DNA of 64,000 bases from Hsuehochloa calcarea (lineage: Eukaryota > Streptophyta > Magnoliopsida > Poales > Poaceae), in contig CM070615.1 in assembly GCA_036346395.1 (NCBI GenBank), positions 8,313,534-8,377,533 on the forward strand. The letters are read 5' to 3'. The position numbers and the translations under genes are program-made. The notes beneath the pieces are model-generated. The model did not search any database. It saw only the letters and a program-made list of their open reading frames with translations, and was not told the origin of the DNA. Shown here piece after piece: positions 31,301 to 43,080 of the stretch. How positions within the stretch are numbered: the first letter of the stretch is position 1; every line of letters starts with the position of its first letter.

Positions 31301-32429
31301 AGTGAAGTCAGAGCTCGGGGTGTTCAAAGGAGGATAAGGAAGCCACCGGGGAGTCTTATAGCCGAAGGAGCAAGGAAGAAGCAACGGGAGGGAAAATGGT
31401 GGGGCTCGTGTTGAGGTCGATCGAGGCGATGGGAGCAAGTGCACTCGAGGAGGACGAAGACTTTGAGGCGGCGGGACGGAAGCATTAAATGCGGAAGAGC
31501 CGTTGGCGAAAGGAGAAGTGACCGACGCCGCCACGCTCTGAAATTTTCACCCACCATCGTGACCATGGCGAGCGCGAGCGGACGGAGGTAGACGATAGCC
31601 GCCAGCCGTTGGATTTAAATCGGACGGTCCAAAAGCAACGGGGTGATTAGAACGGTTTGAGCGTCCATTTTAGTCTGAGCCGTTGATTTGGATCCTACGG
31701 TTCATATTGCGCGAGGCGTTCGGATGGTCCGAACATTCCCGCGAATCTGAGCCCTCGATTTAGAATCCAACGGTTCACATGGACTGGCGCGCTCGGATGG
31801 TCCGAACGTTCACGCGATCGTGGGCCGTTCGATGCCGATCCAACGACGCACAACGCTCGCGCCCAAACGACCGAGGCGGTGCAGTTAGTTGACTGGGCCG
31901 AGTCAAGTGGCTCGAGCCCGAGTCTGATTCGAACCCAAGGAACAGTGAAAACCAGTTAGGGTTTGAATTTAAAGGCTGATTTTTGAAAAATTATTTGGGA
32001 TAGCAAACAAACTCCAAAATTTATGAAATTTTAACTGGAGCTTGCTGACTGCATGAAGAACCTTATATAAAATTTTCAAAGACTTTTATGCACTGCATTT
32101 GTCTCCAAAAATTCCAGAAGGTGATGAATTAGGGTTTGACCAAGGTTTGGTAGCCTCAAAATTATCAAATAATTTCTAAAAATTATGAAATAATTCTGAG
32201 GTGTCAAACATCAACCCTAGACCCAAGAAAAGTATTTCCAAAGGTTGGGCACAAGATTTTCATGATAGATATTTGTGTTGGTGTCCAAATGGCAATTTGA
32301 TTTTTGATTTCACATAATTCCTTTACAAAAATTATGGAACTGATTACAAAAATCAAGATCAGAGAAAAAGTTTTAATTTCTCCTCATTTTTATTACATTT
32401 GAAACACAAACCAATTTTGGGATGTTACA
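28314..32429 (-). repeat. 5' LTR of the Tekay-like element (4116 bp)
   Basis: It matches 18919-23025 throughout, including both palindrome arrays (about 30540-30740 and 31605-31840) and the hairpin at 29273-29294. On the minus strand it starts TGTAACATCC at 32429 and ends GGTCTCACA at 28314. The element promoter should lie here. Confidence 0.93.
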
Positions 32430-32434
32430 TCTAG
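32430..32434. other. Tekay-like target-site duplication, right (TCTAG)
   Basis: Exact match of the left duplication at 18914-18918. The pre-insertion sequence would read GGTAGAGCTCTAGATTCTC. From here to 32810 I see no gene, only A/T-rich DNA with short TCTAGA-containing repeats. Confidence 0.9.
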
Positions 32435-32812
32435 ATTCTCATCTTTTAGCTTCTACTCCTGATTCTCTAGAAGCAACTTCTCTGAAAATCTAGAGTTGTC
32501 TCTCTAGAAACAATTTGGCCAGTAGATTGGCTCCAAAAACCATAAGAGAGATGGTTATAGACAAATAGACTGTGTTATCCCTAGTTGCAATACTTCAATT
32601 GTATCAGTGCTTTACTCATTTGTATTTGTACTTAAATTATGAAAAAAAAATCAAATTTTATAAGAACATATGAATATATATAAAAGATAAAAAAGTGTGA
32701 TTGCATCATTCCTGGGGAGAGGGAGAGGAACAACGTTTGATCTTAGTTGTGCTATCAGTTTCGTACTGAGTTAAGAAGGAATCCCTTCCCTAGTTGGATT
32801 GTGTCTTATTCC

Positions 32813-33293
32813 ATTGTACCCTAACCCTAAACCGTCCCCTCCCACGCCGTCCAGCTTTTCCCCCATCTCTGCCATTTCCGCCGCTCCCTCCGGTTTTCCA
32901 CCTCATCCCTAGCTACAAAAGCCCCCCTATCTTCTCCCCTCTCCGCTCCTCGCCTCCCTCTCCTCCCCCGCTCTGCATCGGCGGAAGCTTCGGTGCCACC
33001 GCCTCCTCCTTCTCCCCCCTCCGGCGCTCCTCCGGCCAAATACGCCGCCACCGAGAGCTCCGCCCCACTGCCCTCGGCCATCTCCGCTCGTTGGCCGGGC
33101 TTTCCCGCCGCCGCAACTCGCCGCCCCCGTGTGCCTCCCCCGACCCCGCATCGGCGCCTGATGCAGACCGCCTCCAGCGCCTCCCCACCCCCGCCGACCG
33201 CATGGTGAGCCTCCCCGCACCGTCCCGGTGCCCGTGCTCTCCTCCACTCCCCTCTCCTCCCTCCGGCCGCCATTGCCGCTGCTCGGCTTTGCG
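32813..33293 (+). other. GC-rich sequence resembling a gene 5' end
   Basis: It begins with ACCCTAACCCTAAACC (a telobox-like motif found in some plant promoters), then a long C/T-rich stretch and CCG-rich coding-like DNA. GCATG|GTGAGCC near 33200 looks like a start codon followed by a splice donor. The GC-rich character resumes at 37647-37870 after the solo LTR, so one sequence was split. No protein family is recognised. Confidence 0.35.
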
Positions 33294-36200
33294 TGTAACA
33301 TCCCAAATGGGGATTTGTGTTTCAAATGTAAGAAAATGAGAAAAAAAATTAAAACTTTTCTTGCATCTTGAAGTCTTTGGACATTTCTGTAATTCTTGTA
33401 AAGGAATTATGGAAATCAAAATCAAAATCCTCAATTGACTCCAATCAAAAACCTCCGTGGCAAAAATCTTGTGCCAAACCCATGTAAACATTTTTATGAG
33501 TTCTAGGGAGGCTTGGTAACACCTCTGAATTATTTCATGATTTTTAGAAATTATTTGATAATTTTGGAGGCAAGTCAAACCTTGTACAAACCCTAACTCA
33601 AAACTTCTAGAATTTCTAGAGAAAAATACAGTGCATAAAAGTCTCTAGAAATTTTATGTAAGGTTTATCATGCAGTCAACAACATCCTGTTAAAATTTCA
33701 TAATTTTTGGAGCTTATTTGCTACCTTAAGCAAATCCTCCAAAAATCAGCTGTTAAATTCAAACCCTAGCTGGTTTTCACTGTTCCTTGGGTTCGAGTCA
33801 GACTCGGGCTCAAGGCACTTGACTTGGTTCAATTAACTAACTGCACCAGCGCGATCGCTCAGGCACAAGTATCGCGGATCGTTGGATCTGAGATCAACGA
33901 CTCATATGCGCGTGAACGTTCGGACCATCCGAATGTTTCGATCAACGAGAGTCGTTGGATCTTAGATCAACGGACTGGAATTAAGTGAACGTTCGGACCG
34001 GCCGATCATCCCTTTTATCTGAACCGTCCAATTTGGAGATAACGGCCTGGATTGAAGTGAACGATCGGACTGTTCTAATCGTTCCGTTCATTTTAACCGT
34101 CCGATTTCAATCCAATGGTGGACAAGTCGTCTCCTTCCTCGAGTCTGAGCAGAGGAGAAGAGCGCATCGTTGAGTCACCTCGGTGGTCACCTTTAAACGG
34201 CTCTCTCTGCTCGCATTTAATGCCCATCGTGCACCGCCCTCAGAAGTCCATTGCTAAACTGCTCCCGTCGCTCTCAAGTGCTCTCATGGCAGTGTTGACC
34301 CGAGGAGAAATATCGACGTTGCTCTCTGCCATTTCCTCTATTTAAGCTCCATTGCTTTCCCCTTTGGCTTCCTTTAGCATCTCCGCAACTCTAGCAAGCA
34401 CTTCAGTGGTTGTTTGAGCTGCATTCCTCCGAAAGCACTTCTGCCGCCATTGTTGAGCTTCGAGCTTACGGTGAAGGCGGTACAGCAGTGGCTCTCACCC
34501 TCCATTTCTTGCTCCCTCTGCCCCCTCTTTACTCTCTTGAGCTTAACCCTCGCTCAATTTTGCTTATCTTGCTCAGGGCTTGACTGAATTGGAGATTCTC
34601 CATTTTCGACCGAAAGCCCCATTTTTCATCACCGGAGCAGATCCAACCTTCTCTCTGTCTTTCCCGTGCTCAGGTAACTCCACATTAGTCCTTAGTTGCT
34701 TGGCACCCGCTTTCTTGGACCGCAGCGGAGCTTCTGTGCATTTTTCGTTTTTCGGCCGTTTTGGTCATCTCTGTCAACTGCGGCTTGCCGACGTTCTAGA
34801 CCGCCGCAGCCGTAATTGTTGGTCCCATTGGGTGCGCAAGGTTATTGAGAACCCATTTTGGGCCTTTGCTCGCACCGCTGTGACCAGAGTTCGGTGAGCC
34901 TCCTTTCACCGTCGTTTTGTCGAACAAAACTGGGTGCGAACATTTTGAACGTGGTTCGCTGTGGACCGTCGATTCTTAGATCAACGGACCACAATCGCGT
35001 GAACGTTCGGACCATCCGAACGCGGCGATCTATGTGTACCGTAGGATTTTAGATCAACGGCTCAGATTCGAGTGAACGTTCGAACCATCCGAACGTCTCG
35101 AACCACCTGGACCGTTGGATCTAAATCCAACGGTGAACGAATGAGCCGCACGCACGCTGTGCTCTGCTCGCGTGGGCCGTTGGATTTCGAATCTACGGCT
35201 CAAGTTCGCGTGAACGTTCGGACCGGTCGAAGGTTCCTTCGTTGTGAGTCGTCCATCTCTAGATCAACGGCTCGCATCCATTTGAACGTTCGGACGTCCA
35301 TCTCTAGATCAACGGCTCGCATCCATTTGAACGTTCGGACCGTCCGAACGTCTCCATTCACGTGGACCGTTGGATCTAAATCCAACGGTGGGGTTGTGAG
35401 CCGTTGGAGCGCGCGTTGACCCGTGGACTTGGACCGTTGGATCCAAGATTAATGATCGATCCAAGTTCGTCCACGTCGATTTAATCTCAGACTTTCCCGA
35501 GAGGATTATTTGTCAACTAAGAAATGAAATTAATTTGTAAAATGCATAACTATTTCATTTTAATTCCTTTTCGGTTGATTCAAATTTTTTTTAATTATAT
35601 TTTTAACTAAATTTTAATCTAAAAATGATTCTAACCTCAGTTTAGCTCCAGGAATTTTTGCTAAGATTTTAGTGTAATGAATAGTAGCATTTGTGATTTA
35701 TAAGGCTGAGCAGATTTGTTTTGCTCCAATCTTTTGCATTAAGAATCCAAATCAATTGGTTCTTATTGCTAAATTCCTTATAAATCATGCTCTTGCTGCT
35801 GTAAAAATTTTAGAACATTTGGAGAAAGTTTGCTGTTGAGTCTTTTTGTTTTCTTCGTTCTTATCGGTTCTTTTTCGCTTTCTCGTTAGGTTCCGAAGAG
35901 CACATTGATAACCTAAGTGATCCTCCGCAACATCTTGAACAACAGTAACCAGGTAAGCAGTTTTATCATGTTAATCCCAGTATTTTTTAAGTCTACTATA
36001 TTGATTTCAACTTGTATGTATGCGTTGCTACTTTGTTGTTAAATTATGGTTAGTCTTCCATAGTTGTATAATCTGTAGGAATTGATTATCCTCTACTACC
36101 GTGAGCCTAGGTTATTTGCTGTGATTTGAGTTCGATGGATGAGCTCTTGTCACTTAGTATATTGCGATTTGAAATTGTTTAGAAATGCTTAGTTTCGGTA

Positions 36201-37646
36201 GTAATGGGCGATCATCGATTTTAGTCGATGATCTTGATCACACATCTATTTATTATTCCATTATGTCCAGCACTTGTGCTTTGTTATTTTGTAAAGTCAA
36301 AATCTGAAAATAAAAAATTGATTTGGACTTGGGCAAGTGGTTGGATGGTGGGTTATTGGGTTTGTGGATGTCTTGCCTAAGTCAACAAGGACCGAACATC
36401 TTGTGTCACACTCTCCAAGTAATTTTACGTGCTAACCACGCGAGAGGGATATGGGACCTCTCTTGACTTAGTACTTTGGCGTGTGTTATCTCCGAGTCGC
36501 AGGAGGGGGTTGTGTGTGTTTTGTGAAAAAGGATCGATGTTCTTGTGTTGGGTGTGCGGTGGTGGAGATTCCGGGTAGGCTCTCCACCTTGAGGGGCATC
36601 GTAGTTGTCCAAGGCTTTACCTGTGATGGGTAGTTGACCGAGGCTTTACGATGACTCCGACACAACGTATGGGTTTCTATCCATACGGGCGGCTCGTAGT
36701 TAATACACAATATTGAAAATGTCTCGTAGGACTTAGTCGTGCCGGCATACCTAAGGAAGTGTGCTTAATAGCTTGCAAAAAGGCGGTCTGGCGTGTGGGT
36801 ACATTGGTACACCCCTGCAGGGATAAAACTATTCGAATAGCCTCGTCCTAGGTTATGGACACAATTGGTTAGGTTTTGCAAGAGTTAGACTACAACCTTT
36901 TTATTAAAATTTGACATGGTTGGTATGAATGGGTAATTCGTGCTATTGTTGTGGTGACTAATGGTTTAGTCACTTCCAGGATTGTTGTTGTCCTCTATCT
37001 ATTGTTATTATTGTTATCGTTTACTGTTATTTGAACAATAAAAACAGATTGTAAACTTGCTTTCAAATGTACTACATTATTACAAATAAAGATTGTTTTG
37101 TGCTGAAAATAAAACATACAGCCTCCACTTAAATAAGCTTGCATGTAGCATATGTATAGGTCTGTTACTCTACACGTAAGTCTTACAGAGTACAATTTTT
37201 GTACTCATTTGCTTTGCTTAACTATTTGTTGCAGAGGAGGAAGGTGAGCCCCAAGGGCCTCACTTTTGTGAAATGTGCTGCTGGTTCGACGACTAGCTTG
37301 GCGGTCCGATCGGTTGCCTTGTGGGTTAAAGGCACACTGATTGGCTCTTTTGTTTATGGCCATCTTATAGCACTTTTGCTTCCGCTGTTCAATTTTTGTA
37401 TTATATGTATTTGGCCGGTTGTCCTCTCTTTTGTAATAACTATCCTTTATTTATTCTACTTCTGGTTTGTTGTTGTGCTTCGGTTCTATGTGAATGAATG
37501 GAATTGATGCATGGATTTTGTAAAGGGGTGTGTATACTGTATTTCTGGGAAGTATACATGTCTCGAAGACACGGGTTATTTTGTTTGTGATGCTAGGGTC
37601 AATTGGTGACTAAGCATTACAAGCCCGATAATCCGGGGTCCTCACA
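33294..37646 (+). repeat. Solo LTR of the Tekay-like family, 4353 bp
   Basis: It begins TGTAACATCCC and ends GGGGTCCTCACA, and shares most of its length with the LTRs at 18919 and 28314 but in the opposite orientation and more diverged. Flanks are TTGCG (33289-33293) and CTGCG (37647-37651), a target duplication with one mismatch. No internal sequence adjoins it. It has palindrome arrays at 33880-34110 and 34950-35480, and the conserved hairpin at 36666-36687. Confidence 0.88.
35251..35340. repeat. Exact 45-bp tandem duplication in solo LTR
   Basis: GTCCATCTCTAGATCAACGG and the following 25 bases are repeated without change (35251-35295 and 35296-35340). The unit contains one GAACGTTCGGAC half-palindrome. 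Confidence 0.9.
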
Positions 37647-38855
37647 CTGCGCCCTTGCGCTCTAGTCGCCGCCGCCTCCTCTCCAATGCCGCCCCGGTAC
37701 CGCCGCCACCTCCTCGGCTCCCTCCTCTCCCGCCCCGCTTTTGCCCGTCCCCACCGCCCCTCCGGCCGGCCGGCATGCTGCCGCCTGCGCTCTCCGGCTC
37801 TCTGCTTTGTGCGAGTGCAATCTCTCTGGATGGTGGCCACCCCCCTTGCAGTGGTAGTAGACGAAGTCAGTAGTAGCGGTATTTGAGAGCTGGCAATCAG
37901 CAAATATTTTATGTAATGATTTGGCAAAGAAAGTTTGTGTGGTGGTCGCAAAATATTTTGTTAACCTCGGTCGATTAGTAGCTTTCCATTTGGCAAAAAC
38001 TTTCCGAAATAATTATTCTCTAATGATTGTATTGTGAACTTGCAACGATTCGGTTAACCGTTGTTAATTGTTAACGTGCCAATTGACAAGAGTTAGCAGA
38101 ATTATCCATTTCGCCAATACTCGAGAGCCGTCGATTAAGAGCGTAATTTGCAAAATCTCTGGAAATTGAAGTTATGCAAATGACCCTCGTAATCGTCTCC
38201 GCAATCATGTCAAATATTTGATAAAACTATTTAGTTCAACTTTGCCGCTATCGTTCAAAAGGCTTTGCGGTATTAGCAATTAATTTGCATTTTCTAAAAA
38301 TATTCTGGGAAGCTATTCTCAGTATCTCGCCATCTTCCAAAACCGAAGTGGAGTATCACTGCGAAAGTCCCCTCGGCCTTGTTTCCCCCTTGTTTCCCCC
38401 CGCCAGAGTCTCTACACCTTTGCCTCTGTCACTCAGTTGACTTTGTCGAACATCCCCACCTCGTTGAATCTTGTCTCTTAAGCTCGTTCATCGCAAAAAA
38501 ATTATTTAAAGTGCCTTGATTATATTTGGTCTTTTGAAGTTCTGTGGATTTATTTGTTATTCTCGCTTGTTATCGCGTAATTAGGAGTTAGAGTCCAGAA
38601 GAAGCAACTACTCGAGCAGGATCAAGATTCGGATAAAGGCGCAGACCCAGAACTCAAGATCCCTGGCAGAGAAGGCCCTAAGTAAGATCAAGGCCGTGAT
38701 AACCTGACCCAGGCGAGTCAATACTTTGATCATTTTGAGCCTATATTTTATACAAATTATATTTATTTAAAATACCAAAGTTGCATGCTTTAATTATGTA
38801 ATCAAATGTATGTTAAAGCTTAAGGTAGTTAAACACTCATTTGATGATTAATTAA
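37647..38855 (+). other. GC-rich remnant, then LTR-like unclassified sequence
   Basis: 37647-37870 is the downstream half of the GC-rich sequence interrupted by the solo LTR. From about 37890 to 38780 the A/T-rich DNA, the C/T-rich patch near 38370-38460 and the segment GGCGAGTCAATACTTTGATC resemble the 3' part of a gypsy LTR. I cannot place its ends. Confidence 0.3.
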
Positions 38856-38858
38856 TTA

Positions 38859-39338
38859 TTATCCATCCTTTGGTAAATTGAATCCCTCATTCCATTCATG
38901 GCGCTCCATATGCTTACGAACAAATCGCTCCCACCAATGTGTGGCATAATCAGCCAAATCATTGGACACAAGTAAGAGCTTCCTCTCATTGGAATAGTTG
39001 TGCATCCGAAATAGTGTATCAATTTCCAGCTCCCAATTGAGGTATTCTTCCACATATGTACTATCTGAAAATATAGGGATAGGAAATTTAGGCTTAGTGA
39101 CAAAATCATTACGATGCACGTCGGGATGGTTGAACATGGTGTGCAGCTCCAAGAATTTGTTGTTGATGTACGTACGTAGCTGCATAACCTCCTCCCCGAG
39201 ATTATTCAATTCATACCGAACGGCCCCAAGCTCATCGTGCACACTACTATCACGATCCTGAAGTTGCTTTTGTAGCATCCTGCGCAAGCGAGTGTACTCC
39301 ATCCATGTAACCGATAGATCCTCCTGATGACTTGACAT
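38859..39338 (-). CDS. LTR-retrotransposon gag fragment
   Basis: The 159-residue frame begins MSSHQEDLSVTWMEYTRLRRM, has a coiled-coil-like stretch (LQDRDSSVHDELGAVRYEL), then KFPIPIFSDSTYVEEYLNWE + LEIDTLFRMHNYSNE and YATHWWERFV, matching the Retrotrans_gag pattern of gypsy elements. It stops after PKDG and no pol follows; the sequence beyond 38855 is unrelated. It is best read as the gag of the truncated element whose PBS and LTR lie at 43069-44208, with a solo LTR inserted in the leader between them. Confidence 0.65.
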   Translation of the reverse strand: MSSHQEDLSVTWMEYTRLRRMLQKQLQDRDSSVHDELGAVRYELNNLGEEVMQLRTYINNKFLELHTMFNHPDVHRNDFVTKPKFPIPIFSDSTYVEEYLNWELEIDTLFRMHNYSNERKLLLVSNDLADYATHWWERFVRKHMERHEWNEGFNLPKDG

Positions 39339-39536
39339 GACAATAACTCACAAATAGCAAACGAGATTATATCCAGGTTAGTAAAACAAAACAGCTCTAT
39401 CTCTCTACGCTCGCAACTCACTGTCCTGAAAACAAGACAAGCTTACCGTTCCAAAGTAAATCAAGGACTGCAAAACGACACTTGTGATAGCGAACGACCT
39501 CAACCCGGTAATGTATGAGCGTAACCAAGAGCAAAT

Positions 39537-41945
39537 TGTAACACCCTGGCTATTCGGAAGCCAAGATGTCACGCAAACCCATCAAACTACTAAGCATAGC
39601 ATTAAAACTAGATTATCCAGATTCAATCAACATAAATTCCTAAAGAATGACTATGAACGATCACTAGAATCATGGTAAAGAATGGATAAACGATCATAAT
39701 ACCACGAACAGTCAAACAATAACAAAGTTGGATTATTACAAATCTGGAAATTTATTTAACAAGTTGGCTTGGTGAAAGGTAATAATAATTATTCGTTGGA
39801 TAAAAGTGAAGTGCAAGCAGCCGAACTACCCCACCAAATCATCTTGTCTTCTCCTCAATTACCTAATTAAAACATACAAAGCAAGGGTGAGTCGAAGACT
39901 CAGCAAGTACATACAAGAATAATCAAACATAGAGTAGACAACACAATCCAGTTGAATTACGAACAAATCTCGGAACACATATATGATTGAATGGAATGAA
40001 TACATGAATGGATGGAATGAAAGAATGCATTGAAGGAATGGACTAATCACGGCTTATAATGGTATAGCGAGTGTAACACCGTCGGTGTTCACTTAAAGCT
40101 ACCGTATGAAGAACGTTTCATACGGTGTCCAACGTGGCCCACATTGGAATGGTGGGTCACACGCATCCATTCGGAATTGATGGGTTTTCAAATGCCCATT
40201 TGGAATTGATGGGTCTTTCAAATGCCCATCTTGGAATTGATGGGACTTACCAAAAGAATCCACTTCGTGGTCATAATGAATTTTATGAATGAACATGATG
40301 ATTTCTCATGGTATGAATGAATATCACACATGAGTGGAAAAGGCACATGGCATTCAACAACAGGTGTAAACAAGTATAAGTATGCATTCCCACACAACAT
40401 AATATATCAAGAATGCCACACAAGTTAGTTACATGTAATGGAATGCAACCACTGAAATGAATGCTAATTCTTTAATCACAAGAATCATCTTCTTGAAATG
40501 AAATAAACATCAGGATGGATAGAAAAAGGCATTCATAATTTATCCCGACATCAAGCAAACAATTGGAAACATCACCAAACAGCATAGGGTACTTGCCTTC
40601 CGCGATGTGACGTAATAGGAGGACACGAATATGCCCCTCCACTCACCGCCTCACCGCCTACACAAATGCATAATCGAAATAAGAATAACAAGGTATGACA
40701 TTGCTACAAGAGCCCTTCCATCCCCTCTATCTCTCCCACACAAACAACGGGATCAATTTTACCAAGTTTACCCAATGACTGACACGCTAAATTGGCAGCG
40801 ATACTAGAAAAATCACCATTAATTATCTGTAACTCCAAAAGACCTGAAACCAGTGCCCAACTACTCTTAACAGTCCAGGCTACAAAACATTAGTTGGCGG
40901 AATCCCCTATTCGGCCAAAACAGAGGGCTAATTATCAGCTAAACACAACCCATCTACGTCTGTCCAGAATACAGATCAGAGATAAAGAAAACGGCGTAAC
41001 TTTCAACCTATTGATCCAATGAGAATGATTCTTATCAGCTTGGAAAGATAATTTTAAGGGCTAAAATAACTTAGTCGGGTGAAGGTTCTGATTCGGCCCC
41101 TAATTTGAACAAAACCGAGGGACAAACCTACTGACCTCGGTTTTCAGACAGACCGGACAGTTCGTAATCAAAAATTCATATCTCTCAAACTACAAATCGG
41201 AGTTTCCTGATCTCGGTGCCAAACGAAATCTAAAGTTCCCAGGAATAAAACTCTAGAAGGGCAAAACCCCAGATTCGGCCTCTACAGTAGTCTAAACAAT
41301 AGATGAAAACACTAACATTTATACGCCGAATTGAGCAGTGGTAAAGAAAATATCATAACTTTCATTATACAGATCCAATGGATATGATCTTTATCAGATT
41401 TGAAATATAATTTAAAGGGCTACAATAACTTATTTGGGTGGAGGTTCTGGAAATGCCTCTAACTAAATCAAAACCTAGGTTCAAGCCGACAGATCCTTCT
41501 CGTCAGACAGACAGAACAGCGCGCACTAAAAAAATCATATCTCCTAAACTGTAAGGTGGAATCACGTTATCTCGGTGGCTATGGAAATCTAAGAACAATA
41601 CCTAAAACTTTCTAAGAGATAGACAGGACAGAAAACGAACGCATCTTACCCAAAATCGAGGTACAAGGCGGCCCACAGCAAGGGGGAAGGGGGGCGGCGG
41701 CTCCAAAGGGGGGAGGGGGAGAGAAATGTGGAGTTTAGGGTTTGGGGGGTGGGAACCCCCCCTTATGGCTGGCCACCACATGGGCCCCTCCTGGGCCGTG
41801 GCCCAGGCCCAGGTTGTCGAGAGTTTATGGAAAACCCCTTCTATTTTTCAGGAATTTCTACTCCTTTAATTGTCTTTTCTTTCCCCGGCTTCCTTTCAAA
41901 TTACTCGATTCGATTGTTTACTCTTTTCGTTTCCGGGGTATTACA
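39537..41945 (-). repeat. Solo LTR, 2409 bp, TSD CAAAT
   Basis: The plus strand begins TGTAACACCC and ends CCGGGGTATTACA. It is flanked by CAAAT at 39532-39536 and 41946-41950. No internal sequence of the same element adjoins it. The minus-strand start TGTAATACCCCGG is usual for gypsy LTRs of grasses, so minus is chosen tentatively. Confidence 0.82.
40975..41640. repeat. Diverged tandem duplication of about 350 bp in solo LTR
   Basis: The block GTAACTTTC...GATCCAATG...TTATCAG..TTTAAGGGCTA..ATAACTTA near 40995-41080 recurs as ATAACTTTC...GATCCAATG...TTATCAGA near 41350-41440. Both continue through CAGACAGAC and ATCTC..AAACT..AA. Copies are clearly diverged, so the duplication predates this insertion. 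Confidence 0.65.
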
Positions 41946-43068
41946 CAAATGTAGTACACGAACGGGTGTAGGTGGAGCTTAGTAAGGTATGTGTATAACC
42001 TATGCAAACTGATATTCAAGTTGTTGTAAAGCCAAGTAATGATCTAAGCTAGATTCTTTTGCCCATATGCTGATCCAATGGGTTTAAGTGAAAAGGATGA
42101 ACGCACATGCAAAGACAAATATGACTCAATGCAAACAAAGGAATGAGCTAGTGAGAGGGGATCTGAAAATGAGATCAAGCTAGCTCGTTTTGCACCAAGT
42201 ACTAAGAGAGACGCTAGCCAATTGCAATTGAAAATAGTATGGCACAAGATTGCTCAAAGATAAAAAATGACTACACAATCTGAAATAATGATGGGCTGGT
42301 ACTGTAGCAGCCAACAAAATGCATGATACTGTAGCAATCGTCAAAAGAATTGTTTTTTTTTCTCAAAAACTATGTTTTTGCTCTCAATTTTTTTATACTC
42401 TTTTTTTTTCAATGCCGTGGATCTTGCTATTGTGCGGCTGCCTTTTTTTCTCTTCTTTTCTCAATGGTCGAAAGTGTTTTGCTACCCTCGTGAGTGCATA
42501 AGCCTAGCAATTCAGTAAGGTGTAAACAATGTTCAATGAGCAGCCCTAATACAATATCAAAAGCTAGTCTCACAAGATGAAAGGATATAAGTGAAGCTTC
42601 TCAAGAATTGCAATACTTAAGAAACTTGTAGGCTCGAACACACATATAACACTGCCGAATTTGGATTTGACCAAAATAGTAAAGTTTGAGATCTCGTAGT
42701 AAGCTTTCCAACGAATCAAAGAGAACTTCAATCGGAGTTCGGACGCAAAAGTTAGGACCGATTTATAAAACAGTGTACCAATTGATCTCGGATTTAACGA
42801 AAATTGAATCAGGGACCAAATTTGATTTTTGAATTTTTTTTTGGTTTTTAGGAAGGAAACAAAGAACAAGGTACGCAAAGGAACCACTTAGATCAGCACT
42901 AAATAAAAAATTCTAATGGACTAAAACCTAACAAAACTCACAAGAAATAACAGATTGAAACTAGGGTTTGGAATTTTTGTGTTGCAATTTTTTTGGTTTA
43001 ATGGACTATAGGACAAAAAAATGAATCTAAACTAAGGGTAAAAAAGATCTCACCGAGTAAACCTAGAA

Positions 43069-43078
43069 TCTGATACCA
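43069..43078 (-). other. Primer binding site of a truncated LTR element
   Basis: The minus strand reads TGGTATCAGA two bases inside an LTR-like terminus (CCGTATCA). The sequence from here to 41951 looks like an untranslated leader and has no convincing ORF. Confidence 0.6.
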
Positions 43079-43080
43079 TA

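Larger units (their letters stand above)
18919..32429 (-). mobile_element. Full-length Ty3/gypsy chromovirus (Tekay-like), 13,511 bp
   Basis: Two LTRs of 4107 and 4116 bp flank an internal region of about 5.3 kb. Minus-strand order is 5' LTR, initiator-Met PBS, leader, gag, protease, RT, RNase H, integrase, chromodomain, polypurine tract, 3' LTR. LTR ends are TGTAACATCC...GGTCTCACA, with 5-bp target duplication TCTAG on both sides. A C-terminal chromodomain plus long LTRs indicates the Tekay clade. The LTRs are nearly identical by eye, so the insertion is fairly recent, yet each coding part has frameshifts. Confidence 0.93.

Noticed and set aside
32827..33578. Gly/Arg-rich minus ORFs of 130-221 codons
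   Set aside because: They are reverse frames of the C/T-rich gene-like 5' sequence, and one crosses the solo LTR boundary.
39537..41945. This LTR as the 5' LTR of the gag fragment at 38859-39338
   Set aside because: CAAAT lies on both sides, which marks a solo LTR, and no primer binding site follows at 39536. A PBS and another LTR lie at 43069-44208.
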